Shown here in pieces: positions 44,734 to 52,597 of a stretch of DNA of 64,000 nt. The stretch is from Pseudacidovorax intermedius (GTDB lineage Bacteria > Pseudomonadota > Gammaproteobacteria > Burkholderiales > Burkholderiaceae_C), in NCBI RefSeq assembly GCF_001476815.1, contig NZ_LDSL01000052.1, positions 27,161 to 91,160 on the forward strand, written 5' to 3'. A program made the translations under genes and the position numbers. Under the pieces are notes generated by a model. That model saw nothing but the letters and a program-made list of their open reading frames with translations, did not search any database and was not told the DNA's origin. Positions within the stretch are counted from its first letter, which is position 1; each line of letters begins with the position of its first letter.

Positions 44734-46164
44734 ATGACCACCCCTGCCCTGATCGACTCGCTGCGCGCCATCGTCGGCGCCGCCCATGTGCTCACCGACG
44801 GCGACCTCACCGCCTACGAGCAGGACTGGCGCAAGCGCGCCCGCGGCAAGGCGCTGGCCGTCGTTCGCCCGGGCAGCACGGCCGAGGTGGCTGCCGTGGT
44901 CAAGGCCTGCGCCACCGCCGGCACGGCCCTCGTGCCGCAGGGTGGCAATACCGGCCTGGCGGTGGGCTCGATCCCCGACGAGAGCGGCCGCCAGGTGGTG
45001 CTGAGCCTGGCGCGCATGGCCGCCGTGCGCGAGATCGACGCCGCCAACCTGACCATCACCGTCGAGGCCGGCTGCGTGCTGCAGGTGCTGCAGGAGACCG
45101 CCGCCAAGGCCGGCTTCCTGTTCCCGCTCAGCCTGGCGGCCGAGGGCAGCTGCACCATCGGCGGCAACCTGGCCACCAACGCCGGCGGCACCCAGGTGCT
45201 TCGCTACGGCAACGCGCGCGAGCTGTGCCTGGGCCTGGAAGTGGTCACCGCCCAGGGCGAGGTGTGGGACGGCACCAGCGGCCTGCGCAAGGACAACACC
45301 GGCTACGACCTGCGCGACCTGATGGTCGGCAGCGAAGGCACGCTGGGCATCATCACGGCCGCCACGCTCAAGCTCTTTCCGCAGCCGGCGGCGCGGCTCA
45401 CGGCCTGGGCGGCGGTGGGCTCCTTCGACGACGCGGTGCAACTGCTCGGCCAGGCCCAGCGCCACCTGGGCGCGGGGCTGACCGGCTTCGAGGTCATGGG
45501 CCGCTTCGCGCTCAGCCTGGTGCGCCGGCACATGCCGCAGTTGAAGGTGCCTTTTGCCGACGAAGCCGGCGATGGGCATCCCTACTTCGTGCTGCTGGAG
45601 AACTCCGACAGCGAGTCCGAGGAACATGCCCGCGCCCGCTTCGAGTCGCTGCTGGAAGCGGCCTTCGAATCCGGCTGCGTGGCCGATGCCGTGGTGGCCG
45701 AGAACCTGTCGCAGGCGCACGAGCTCTGGCACATCCGCGAGAGCATTCCGCTGGCCCAGGCCGAGGAAGGCCTCAACATCAAGCACGACATCTCGCTGCC
45801 GGTGTCGCGCATCCCGGCCTTCTGCCACGAGACCGACGCGCTGCTGGCGCGCGAGATCCCCGGCGTGCGGCTGGTCAACTTCGGCCATCTGGGCGACGGC
45901 AACCTGCACTACAACGTGCAGGCGCCGGCCGAGGGCGATGCCAGGGCCTTCCTGCGCGACCAGGAGAAGCGGGTGAACGAGCTGGTCTATGCCCAGGTGC
46001 AGAAGTTCGGCGGCTCCTTCTCGGCCGAGCATGGCATCGGCAGCCTGAAGGTCGAGACGCTGGAAAAGCACAAGTCGCCCGTGGCGCTGGGCATGATGCG
46101 GGCCATCAAGTCGGCGCTGGACCCGCAGGGGCTGCTCAACCCGGGACGCGTGCTGGCGGGCTGA
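44734..46164 (+). CDS. FAD-binding oxidoreductase (D-lactate/D-2-hydroxyglutarate dehydrogenase-like)
   Basis: A 476-residue flavoenzyme of the GlcD/D-2-hydroxyacid dehydrogenase family. The PCMH-type FAD domain includes ALVPQGGNTGLAVGS and the second FAD segment SCTIGGNLATNAGG. The substrate domain ends with the metal-binding region VNFGHLGDGNLHYNV and the C-terminal LDPQGLLNPGRVL. The exact 2-hydroxy acid cannot be chosen from sequence. It is likely co-transcribed with the DUF2069 gene. Confidence 0.88.
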   Translation: MTTPALIDSLRAIVGAAHVLTDGDLTAYEQDWRKRARGKALAVVRPGSTAEVAAVVKACATAGTALVPQGGNTGLAVGSIPDESGRQVVLSLARMAAVREIDAANLTITVEAGCVLQVLQETAAKAGFLFPLSLAAEGSCTIGGNLATNAGGTQVLRYGNARELCLGLEVVTAQGEVWDGTSGLRKDNTGYDLRDLMVGSEGTLGIITAATLKLFPQPAARLTAWAAVGSFDDAVQLLGQAQRHLGAGLTGFEVMGRFALSLVRRHMPQLKVPFADEAGDGHPYFVLLENSDSESEEHARARFESLLEAAFESGCVADAVVAENLSQAHELWHIRESIPLAQAEEGLNIKHDISLPVSRIPAFCHETDALLAREIPGVRLVNFGHLGDGNLHYNVQAPAEGDARAFLRDQEKRVNELVYAQVQKFGGSFSAEHGIGSLKVETLEKHKSPVALGMMRAIKSALDPQGLLNPGRVLAG

Positions 46165-46248
46165 GCGCGGTACCCGCCCCTCGCGGCGCCCCTCGCATCA
46201 CCGCCGCGCAGGCGGAGCACCCCTGACCGTGGCGCGGATTAAGAGCCG

Positions 46249-46265
46249 TGGCGCAAAATGCGCCA
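46249..46265 (+). promoter_or_regulatory. Putative operator upstream of the toxin-antitoxin-like pair
   Basis: TGGCGCA-AAA-TGCGCCA, a perfect 7-bp inverted repeat, ends 16 bp before the antitoxin start codon. A half-site, TGGCGCG, occurs 19 bp upstream at 46230. Antitoxins of this kind usually repress their own promoter through such palindromes. Confidence 0.5.
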
Positions 46266-46281
46266 ATCAGGAGTCCTTGCC

Positions 46282-46647
46282 ATGCCCGCATCCGCCTTCG
46301 CCTCGGTCAAGCTGCCCACCCCGCTGGTCGAACAGGCCCGCCGCGCCGCGCAACCCATGCGCCGCTCCATCGCCAGCCAGATCGAATACTGGGCCACGCT
46401 GGGCCAGATCGTCGAGCACACCGGCCTGAGCGTGCAGGAGGCCCGTGCCGCCATCGAGGCGCATGAACGCCGCCAGGCCGAGGCACCGGCCGCCCCCGCC
46501 TCCATCGACGCCCTCACCGCCCGCCTGCTGGCCGCGCAGGCCAGCGGCACTCTCGCCCAGCGGGTGCGCGCCCTGGTGAACGAGAACCGCGCCCTGGCCG
46601 GCGACGCCGCCGCCGCACCAGCCGGCGAGCTGGCCCCCACCGCCTGA
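46282..46647 (+). CDS. ParD-like antitoxin
   Basis: A 121-residue protein. The N-terminal VKLPTPLVEQARRAAQPMRRSIASQIEYWATLG resembles a ribbon-helix-helix/ParD-like DNA-binding region and is followed by an Ala-rich helical tail. The start MPASAFASVKLP is chosen because AGGAG lies 10 bp upstream; an ATG eight codons earlier has none. It is followed at 11 bp by a zeta-toxin-like kinase, the usual antitoxin-first order, and preceded by a palindrome. Confidence 0.75.
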   Translation: MPASAFASVKLPTPLVEQARRAAQPMRRSIASQIEYWATLGQIVEHTGLSVQEARAAIEAHERRQAEAPAAPASIDALTARLLAAQASGTLAQRVRALVNENRALAGDAAAAPAGELAPTA

Positions 46648-46658
46648 TCCCCCTGCCG

Positions 46659-47312
46659 ATGGCGACCGCCCGCGGCGCCCCGCCGCGCTGGCTGCACCTG
46701 CTGGCCGGCCCGAACGGTGCCGGCAAATCCACGCTCTACCGCGCCCTGGTGCAGGAAGGCATCGTCGGCCGCGACCTGGAATTCGTGAATGCGGACCTGC
46801 ACGAGCGCGCGCACCTGCAGCACATCGCCGATCCGCAGGCCCGCTCCGAGGCGGCCCGCGCCTGGGCCGACGGCCGCCGCGCCGCGCTCATCGCCAGCGG
46901 CACGCCCTTCGCCAGCGAGACCGTCTTCTCCCATCCTTCCAAGCTCGGGCTGATCCGCGAGGCGCGCGCCGCCGGCTTCACCGTCGCGCTGCACGTGGTG
47001 GCGCTGGACGACCCGCAGCGCCTGGTCGGCCGCGTGGCCCAGCGCGTGCGCGAGGGCGGCCATGCCGTGCCGCCGGAACGCATCCTGGCGCGCTATCCGC
47101 GCACGCTGGCACTGCTGGCCGAGGCCGTGCGCGAGGCCGACGCGGCCTACCTCTACGACGGCCGCGACGCCGAGCAGGGCGGCCCGCGCCTGGTGGCGCT
47201 GCGCACGGCGGCCGGCTGGGTGCTGCTCGACCCGCCGCTGCCGGCCTGGGCGGCGCGCATCGCCGACGATGCGGCGGCCACGCCCCCGGCCGACAAGGAC
47301 GCCGCCGCATAA
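46659..47312 (+). CDS. Zeta-toxin-family P-loop kinase
   Basis: A 217-residue protein with Walker A GPNGAGKST (17-25), the acidic NADL motif at 44-47 and the zeta-type segment FASETVFSHPSK (84-95). Zeta toxins phosphorylate UDP-N-acetylglucosamine and block wall synthesis; chromosomal relatives of this size are less well studied. It sits 11 bp after the ParD-like gene, which would be its antitoxin rather than the classical epsilon protein. The last residues are an Ala/Asp-rich tail. Confidence 0.82.
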   Translation: MATARGAPPRWLHLLAGPNGAGKSTLYRALVQEGIVGRDLEFVNADLHERAHLQHIADPQARSEAARAWADGRRAALIASGTPFASETVFSHPSKLGLIREARAAGFTVALHVVALDDPQRLVGRVAQRVREGGHAVPPERILARYPRTLALLAEAVREADAAYLYDGRDAEQGGPRLVALRTAAGWVLLDPPLPAWAARIADDAAATPPADKDAAA

Positions 47313-47390
47313 ACTACAGGGCCGCGCCGGCCCCGCTGCCGGCGCCGCGTCTTCTTCTTCCGCCCTGCCGGGCCAACCGCCCCTTCCGCC

Positions 47391-48200
47391 ATGACCCGCC
47401 CCATCCGCTCCCAGTACGAAGACTTCATGCGCCATGTGGACACGCATGGCGTCTTCAAGAGCGACCGCACCGGCACCGGCACCAAGAGCGTGTTCGGCCA
47501 CCAGATGCGCTTCGACCTGCGCGAAGGCTTTCCGCTGGTGACCACCAAGAAGGTCCACCTCAAGTCCATCATCCACGAGCTGCTGTGGTTCCTGGCGGGG
47601 TCGTCCGACAACAACTGGCTGCGCGAACGCGGCGTGACGATCTGGGACGAATGGGCGCGCGAGGACGGCGACCTGGGCCCTGTGTACGGCGTGCAGTGGC
47701 GCAGCTGGCCCACGCCCGACGGCGGCCACATCGACCAGATCGCGCAGGTGGTGGAGCAGCTCAAGACCAACCCCGACTCGCGCCGCATCATCGTCAGCGC
47801 CTGGAACGTGGCCGACCTGTCGAAGATGGCGCTGATGCCCTGCCACGCCTTCTTCCAGTTCTACGTGGCCGAGGGCCGGCTGTCCTGCCAGCTCTACCAG
47901 CGCAGCGCCGACATCTTTTTGGGCGTGCCCTTCAACATCGCCAGCTATGCGCTGCTAACCCACATGCTGGCGCAGCAATGCGACCTGGAGGTCGGCGACT
48001 TCGTCTGGACCGGCGGCGACTGCCACATCTACAGCAACCACGCCGAGCAGGTGGCGCTGCAACTGTCGCGCGAGCCGCGCCCCTACCCGACGCTGCGCAT
48101 CAAGCGCCGGCCGGCGAGCATCTTCGACTACCAGTTCGAGGACTTCGAATTCGAGGGCTACGACCCGCACCCGGCCATCAAAGCGCCGGTGGCCGTCTGA
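47391..48200 (+). CDS. thyA: Thymidylate synthase
   Basis: A 269-residue enzyme converting dUMP to dTMP with methylene-tetrahydrofolate. The catalytic cysteine is C151 in [49 protein letters not shown] and [18 protein letters not shown] are conserved. The length matches E. coli ThyA (264). The dihydrofolate reductase gene follows at 20 bp, a common pairing, since ThyA produces the dihydrofolate that FolA recycles. Confidence 0.97.
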   Translation: MTRPIRSQYEDFMRHVDTHGVFKSDRTGTGTKSVFGHQMRFDLREGFPLVTTKKVHLKSIIHELLWFLAGSSDNNWLRERGVTIWDEWAREDGDLGPVYGVQWRSWPTPDGGHIDQIAQVVEQLKTNPDSRRIIVSAWNVADLSKMALMPCHAFFQFYVAEGRLSCQLYQRSADIFLGVPFNIASYALLTHMLAQQCDLEVGDFVWTGGDCHIYSNHAEQVALQLSREPRPYPTLRIKRRPASIFDYQFEDFEFEGYDPHPAIKAPVAV

Positions 48201-48220
48201 CGCACGGTCCGCACACGCCG

Positions 48221-48715
48221 ATGGGCCGCCTGAACCTGATCTACGCCCGCGCCGCCAACGGCGTCATCGGCCGGGACAACGCCCTGCCCTGGCACCTGCC
48301 CGAGGACATGGCGCACTTCCGCACGCAGACGCGCGGCTGCCCGGTCATCATGGGCCGGCACACCTGGGATTCGCTGCCGCCGCGCTTTCGCCCGCTGCCG
48401 GGCCGCACCAACATCGTGGTGACGCGCCAGCCCGGCTGGCAGGCCGACGGCGCCGTGCGCGCCGGCAGCCTGGCCGAGGGCATTGCCGCCGCGGGCGAAG
48501 CGCCCGAGGTCTGGGTGATCGGCGGTGCCCAACTCTATGCCGAGGCCGCGCCGCTGGCCCGGCGCGCCGTCGTCACCGAGATCGACCGCGACTTCGACGG
48601 CGACGCCTTCGCGCCGGTGCTCGATGCCGGCTGGCGCGAGACGGCGCGCGAGGTGCACACCAGCGCCGCGCCCGGCGCAATGCGCTTCGCCTTCGTGACC
48701 TACGAGCGCGGCTGA
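48221..48715 (+). CDS. folA: Dihydrofolate reductase
   Basis: A 164-residue enzyme that regenerates tetrahydrofolate with NADPH. LIYARAANGVIGRDNALPWHLPEDMAHFR holds the Met20-type loop and the catalytic acid region; PVIMGRHTWDSLP and VWVIGGAQLYAEA are the cofactor-binding parts. It is coupled to thyA on the plus strand, 20 bp downstream. Its 3' end is 21 bp from the convergent gene at 48737. Confidence 0.95.
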   Translation: MGRLNLIYARAANGVIGRDNALPWHLPEDMAHFRTQTRGCPVIMGRHTWDSLPPRFRPLPGRTNIVVTRQPGWQADGAVRAGSLAEGIAAAGEAPEVWVIGGAQLYAEAAPLARRAVVTEIDRDFDGDAFAPVLDAGWRETAREVHTSAAPGAMRFAFVTYERG

Positions 48716-48736
48716 GGCCGCTCCATTCGCGCTGCA

Positions 48737-49483
48737 TCAGGGCTGCACCTGGTACGACTCGAGATCGGCGCTCTCGCGATGCAGGAGCGTGCCGGCGGCG
48801 TCGAAGTCCTCGTACACCGACTTGACCTCGCGCCGTGCCTCGGGCGCGTACCAGATGGCCCGGTAGAAGCGCCCCGTGAGCGGCGGCGGCACCGTCGAGG
48901 GCCGCGTCTGCGCGATCGCCATGCTGCCCGCGACGCCGGCCTGCGACGCGGTCGAGGCCGTGGCATTGGTCGGCGCGAACTCCTTGTGCCATTCGCCCTC
49001 GGCCTCGATCTTCAACGCATGGAAGGTACCCGCCGGCACGGTGATGTCCTCCCAGGCGAGCACCTTGTAGTCCAGCGTATTGCGCAGCGACACGATTTGC
49101 GGATTGGGCCGATCCTGGGTGACGTCCACCCGCCAGGTCTTGCCCGTCTTCAGCGGGAAGTCGAAGTTCTTGCTGACCGTCGTGGTCTTGCCGTTGACGC
49201 TCTGCTGGTTGCTCCAGTCGTCCTGGACCATCCTCTCGCGCGCCGGCAGATTGGAGTCGGCCGGCTTGATGCCGAGCACCATCGAGCCGGTGCCCACGCG
49301 CTCGATCGTGCCTTCCCAGTGGCGCGTGGTCGCGCCGGCAGCCGGTGTCTCGCTCTTGATCTGGTAGACCCACTTGTCCCCAGCATGCAGCGTGGGCGCC
49401 GGCGCCTCCTGGGCGCAGGCAAGCGCGGCAACGGCCATGGTGGCAAACGGAACAAGGACAGAGCGGAGCATGGACGCTTTCAT
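48737..49483 (-). CDS. Exported protein of unknown function
   Basis: A 248-residue protein with a signal peptide (MKASMLRSVLVPFATMAVAALACA), probably cut near residue 24. The cysteine at 23 is not in a perfect lipobox, so a lipoprotein is possible but not clear. The mature part is rich in beta-strand patterns, e.g. GDKWVYQIKSE near the start and VPAGTFHALKIEAEGEW, which resembles DUF3108-like exported proteins. No function can be assigned. It is divergent from the DUF2059 gene. Confidence 0.7.
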   Translation of the reverse strand: MKASMLRSVLVPFATMAVAALACAQEAPAPTLHAGDKWVYQIKSETPAAGATTRHWEGTIERVGTGSMVLGIKPADSNLPARERMVQDDWSNQQSVNGKTTTVSKNFDFPLKTGKTWRVDVTQDRPNPQIVSLRNTLDYKVLAWEDITVPAGTFHALKIEAEGEWHKEFAPTNATASTASQAGVAGSMAIAQTRPSTVPPPLTGRFYRAIWYAPEARREVKSVYEDFDAAGTLLHRESADLESYQVQP

Positions 49484-49660
49484 GGCGGCGATGCGCCATT
49501 CGACGCCGCTTGGCTCTCGGCCACCTGACTGCGCCTGGTGCGGAAAGCCCCTCGCAATGCGGCCGTCGGCGAGGTCCGTCATTGCAGAAATGGAGCCCAT
49601 GGGGCCAACGCCGGCCCAATGTCAGCGCGCTGTCAGCCCCACATCACTACCGTTCCCGCC

Positions 49661-50158
49661 ATGAAACGCGTGCTGCTGCTGGCCTCCCTCGCGCTGTGCA
49701 ACCTGACCTTCGCTGCGCCGCCCACCGAGGCGTCCATCGACCAACTGGTGACGCTCACACACTCTCCGAATACGCTGGATGCGATGACGGCCGCGGTAGA
49801 GCGGTCCATACGCCAGGGCGTGGAAGCGAGCACGCACGGCAAGTCGCTGACCGCACAGCAGCAAAAGGCCGTTCAAGTCATTCCCGACCAGATCATGCAG
49901 TTCGTCCGCCAGGAACTGAACTGGGCCAAGCTCAAGCCATTGGTCGCACAAGCGTACATGGAGACGTATTCGCAGGAAGAGGTCGATGAACTCATCCGTT
50001 TTTTTGGCTCGCCGGTAGGCCGCCGCTTTGTCGACAAGCAACCACAACTCGTCCAGCGCATGAGCGCCGCAACGCAGCAACTGGTCGCCACTGCCCTTCC
50101 AAAGTTCCAGGCTGCCTTACTCGAATCGCTGCGACAGGCCGGGATCGAAGCCAAATAA
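49661..50158 (+). CDS. Exported DUF2059-type protein
   Basis: A 165-residue secreted protein with a clear signal peptide (MKRVLLLASLALCNLTFA). The C-terminal half has the DUF2059 pattern YSQEEVDELIRFFGSPVGRRFVDKQPQLVQRM. Its codons contain visibly more A and T in third positions than the surrounding genes (for example ACACACTCTCCGAATACG), which may mean recent acquisition or low expression. Function unknown. Confidence 0.8.
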   Translation: MKRVLLLASLALCNLTFAAPPTEASIDQLVTLTHSPNTLDAMTAAVERSIRQGVEASTHGKSLTAQQQKAVQVIPDQIMQFVRQELNWAKLKPLVAQAYMETYSQEEVDELIRFFGSPVGRRFVDKQPQLVQRMSAATQQLVATALPKFQAALLESLRQAGIEAK

Positions 50159-50260
50159 GGTGCTCGGGCCGCCGACGGGTCGAAAGACATCCAGCCGGCC
50201 AAAAAATGAACTAGCCGACAGCGACCGCCGCGGGCCTGGCGCACACTCGCGGCCTCGCCC

Positions 50261-51151
50261 ATGAAACTCAAGCACCTCGAGGTCTTCCACGCCGTCATGC
50301 TCACGGGCAGCGTGAGCGCCGCCGCGCGGCTGCTGCACGTGACGCAGCCCGCCGCCACGCAGACGCTGCAGCATGCCGAGCTGCAACTGGGCTACGCCCT
50401 CTTCACGCGGCAGCGCAACCGGCTGGTGCCCACGGCCGAGGCGCAGGCGCTGTATGCCGAGGTGCAGCCGCTGATGGCGCAGCTGGAGCGGGTGCGCCGC
50501 GTGGCGCTGGCGCTCGGGCGCGACGCGGGCACGCCGCTGCGGGTGCTGATCGTGCCCTCGCTCGCGGTGCGCGCGCTGCCCGACGCGCTGGCGGTGTTCA
50601 AGCGCCGCCACCCGGACATGCCGGTCACCATCCGCACGCTGCACTCGCGCGAGATCGCGCAGGCCATGGCGCTGCACGAAGGCGACGTCGGCATCGTCTA
50701 CGGCAGCGCGCCGCATCCCGCGCTGCACGAGGAGGCCATCGCCAGCGGCCGGCTGGTGTGCGTGTCGCGGGTGGACCATGCCGGCGCCGACGCGCGCGCC
50801 ACCGTGGCGCTGGACGAGGTGCTGCGCAGCCCCATCATCCGCATCGACGAGCGCGACCCCATCGGCACCATGCTCGCGGAGCAGTGGTCCCGGCTGGGCG
50901 TGGTGCCCACCGGCGGCATCACGGTGCAGACGCACCACATCGCGCTGGTGCTGGCGGAACAGGGCTTCGGCCCGGCCATCGTCGATTCCTTCACCGCCCA
51001 GGCACGGCGCGACGAGGCGCTGCACGTGCGCACGCTGCTGCCGGAGATCGCGGTGGAGGTGCGGGCACTGCTGCCGCAGGGCGTGCGCTCGCCGCGGCCG
51101 GTGGCCGACTTCCTGAAGGCGCTGCGCGCGGTGACGGCCGACGGCGCCTGA
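50261..51151 (+). CDS. LysR-family transcriptional regulator
   Basis: A 296-residue regulator. MKLKHLEVFHAVMLTGSVSAAARLLHVTQPAATQTL is the winged helix, followed by the linker helix and an effector domain from about residue 90. The DNA-binding part is most like regulators of amino-acid catabolism, but the target is not shown. It converges on the racemase gene, 12 bp away, so neither shares a promoter with the other. Confidence 0.88.
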   Translation: MKLKHLEVFHAVMLTGSVSAAARLLHVTQPAATQTLQHAELQLGYALFTRQRNRLVPTAEAQALYAEVQPLMAQLERVRRVALALGRDAGTPLRVLIVPSLAVRALPDALAVFKRRHPDMPVTIRTLHSREIAQAMALHEGDVGIVYGSAPHPALHEEAIASGRLVCVSRVDHAGADARATVALDEVLRSPIIRIDERDPIGTMLAEQWSRLGVVPTGGITVQTHHIALVLAEQGFGPAIVDSFTAQARRDEALHVRTLLPEIAVEVRALLPQGVRSPRPVADFLKALRAVTADGA

Positions 51152-51163
51152 GGCCGCGCCGCG

Positions 51164-51931
51164 CTACGCCGCCAGCCGGCGCTGCGCCAGCGCCCAGGCC
51201 ACGGTGGCGCGGGCCAGCGCCGCGGTGGCGTCGATCACCGGCAGGCCGGCGGTGCCGGCATCCAGCACCAGCGGAATCTCGGTGCAGCCCAGCACCAGCG
51301 TGCGCGCACCGCGCTGCGCCAGCGCATGGGCGGCACGGCCCAGCAGCTGCCGGCCCCGGTCCAGCTCGCCGGCCTTCACCGCCTGAATGCCGGGCATCAC
51401 CCACGCGGCGAGCGCGTGTGCATCGGGCAGTTCCCAGCGCACGCCGGTGCCGGCCCGCGCCACGTACAGCCCCGATTCCAGCGTCGCGCGGGTGGCCAGC
51501 AGGCCGATGGGCGCATCGGGCGGCGTGAGCCGGCGGGCCTCGTCCAGCGCGGCGTCCACCAGGTGCAGCATCGGCAGGCCGACGGCGGCGCGCAGCGGCT
51601 CGAACCAGAGGTGGGCGGTGTTGCAGGGCATCACCAGCAGCCGGGCGCCGGCATCGGCCAGGCGCCGGCCGCTGGCCACCAGGGCGGGCAGCGGAGATTC
51701 GCCCTCGCCCAGGAAGGCGGCCGTGCGGTCGGGAATCTGCGGAATGGAGCTGACCAGCAGCGGCAGGTGGTCCTGGTCGCGGCGGGCGGGCGTGGCGGCC
51801 AGCACCTTGTGCATGAAGTCCAGCGTCGCCAGCGGCCCCATGCCGCCGAGGATGCCGATGGGCGCCAGCGTGGGCGCGGCGTCCACGGATGCGGTGCAGG
51901 ACAACGCCAGCGCGGCAGCAGGAAAAGTCAT
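51164..51931 (-). CDS. Aspartate/glutamate racemase-like protein
   Basis: A 255-residue cofactor-independent racemase-family protein. PIGILGGMGPLATLDFMHKV opens the fold, and the two catalytic cysteines are in VMPCNTAHL and VLGCTEIPLV. The first 19 residues (MTFPAAALALSCTASVDAA) look like a signal peptide without the usual basic residues. A GTG start inside this stretch (V16) would give a cytoplasmic protein. Which amino acid it acts on is unknown. Confidence 0.8.
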   Translation of the reverse strand: MTFPAAALALSCTASVDAAPTLAPIGILGGMGPLATLDFMHKVLAATPARRDQDHLPLLVSSIPQIPDRTAAFLGEGESPLPALVASGRRLADAGARLLVMPCNTAHLWFEPLRAAVGLPMLHLVDAALDEARRLTPPDAPIGLLATRATLESGLYVARAGTGVRWELPDAHALAAWVMPGIQAVKAGELDRGRQLLGRAAHALAQRGARTLVLGCTEIPLVLDAGTAGLPVIDATAALARATVAWALAQRRLAA

Positions 51932-52000
51932 GGACGGATCCTAGGTGCTGCCCGGCCGCGACGGCCATCGAAGCTGCGCGGCCATCCATCAGCCGCACTT

Positions 52001-52597
52001 ATGGTCTTTGTCATGGCCAAACGCGCCGGTACCGCGAAAATGGCGGCGATGAATGCAGACCTCGGGCGCCCGCCCCGCATCTACCTGGCGGGCCCGGACA
52101 TCTTCAGGCCCGACCACGCGGCCGTGTTCCGCGACCTCAAGCAGCTGTGCGCCGCCCTCGGCCTGGAGGGCGTGGCGCCGTCCGACGCCAGCCTCGACCT
52201 GGCCGGCGCCGCCACCGGCGACGAGGAGGCCGAGCGCATCTACCAGGGCAACATCGCGCTGATCCGCGACTGCAGCGGCGTCGTGGCCAACCTGCAGCCC
52301 TTCCGTGGGCTGGAGCCCGATGCAGGCACGGTGTTCGAAGTCGGTTTCGCGGTCGCGCTGGGCCGGCCGGTGGTGGGCTATGGCGTGCCGGCGGACAGCT
52401 ATGCCGCACGCGTGGCCGCCCAGTTGCCCTGCGTGGCCGATGCCCGCGGCGTGCTGCGCGAGCGGGCCGGCGGCGTCGAAGTCGAGGGCCGCGGCCAGCG
52501 GCTGAACCTCATGATCACCCGCTCCACGCCCCTGGCGGCCGATGCCGCCGCCGCGCTGCGCCAGCTGGCCGGCCTGCTGGAGACGGCCGCCCGATGA
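52001..52597 (+). CDS. Nucleoside 2-deoxyribosyltransferase-like protein
   Basis: A 198-residue protein as drawn. The conserved part begins at RIYLAGPDIFRPDHAAVFRDLK and includes IRDCSGVVANLQPFRGLEPDAGTVFEVGFA, the YtoQ/NDT active-site region with the nucleophilic glutamate in GTVFEVG. Starts at 52013, 52040 and 52049 are also in frame. None has a good ribosome site, and the last (MNADLGRPPR) best matches family length. The stop overlaps the start of the diguanylate cyclase gene as ATGA. Confidence 0.75.
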   Translation: MVFVMAKRAGTAKMAAMNADLGRPPRIYLAGPDIFRPDHAAVFRDLKQLCAALGLEGVAPSDASLDLAGAATGDEEAERIYQGNIALIRDCSGVVANLQPFRGLEPDAGTVFEVGFAVALGRPVVGYGVPADSYAARVAAQLPCVADARGVLRERAGGVEVEGRGQRLNLMITRSTPLAADAAAALRQLAGLLETAAR

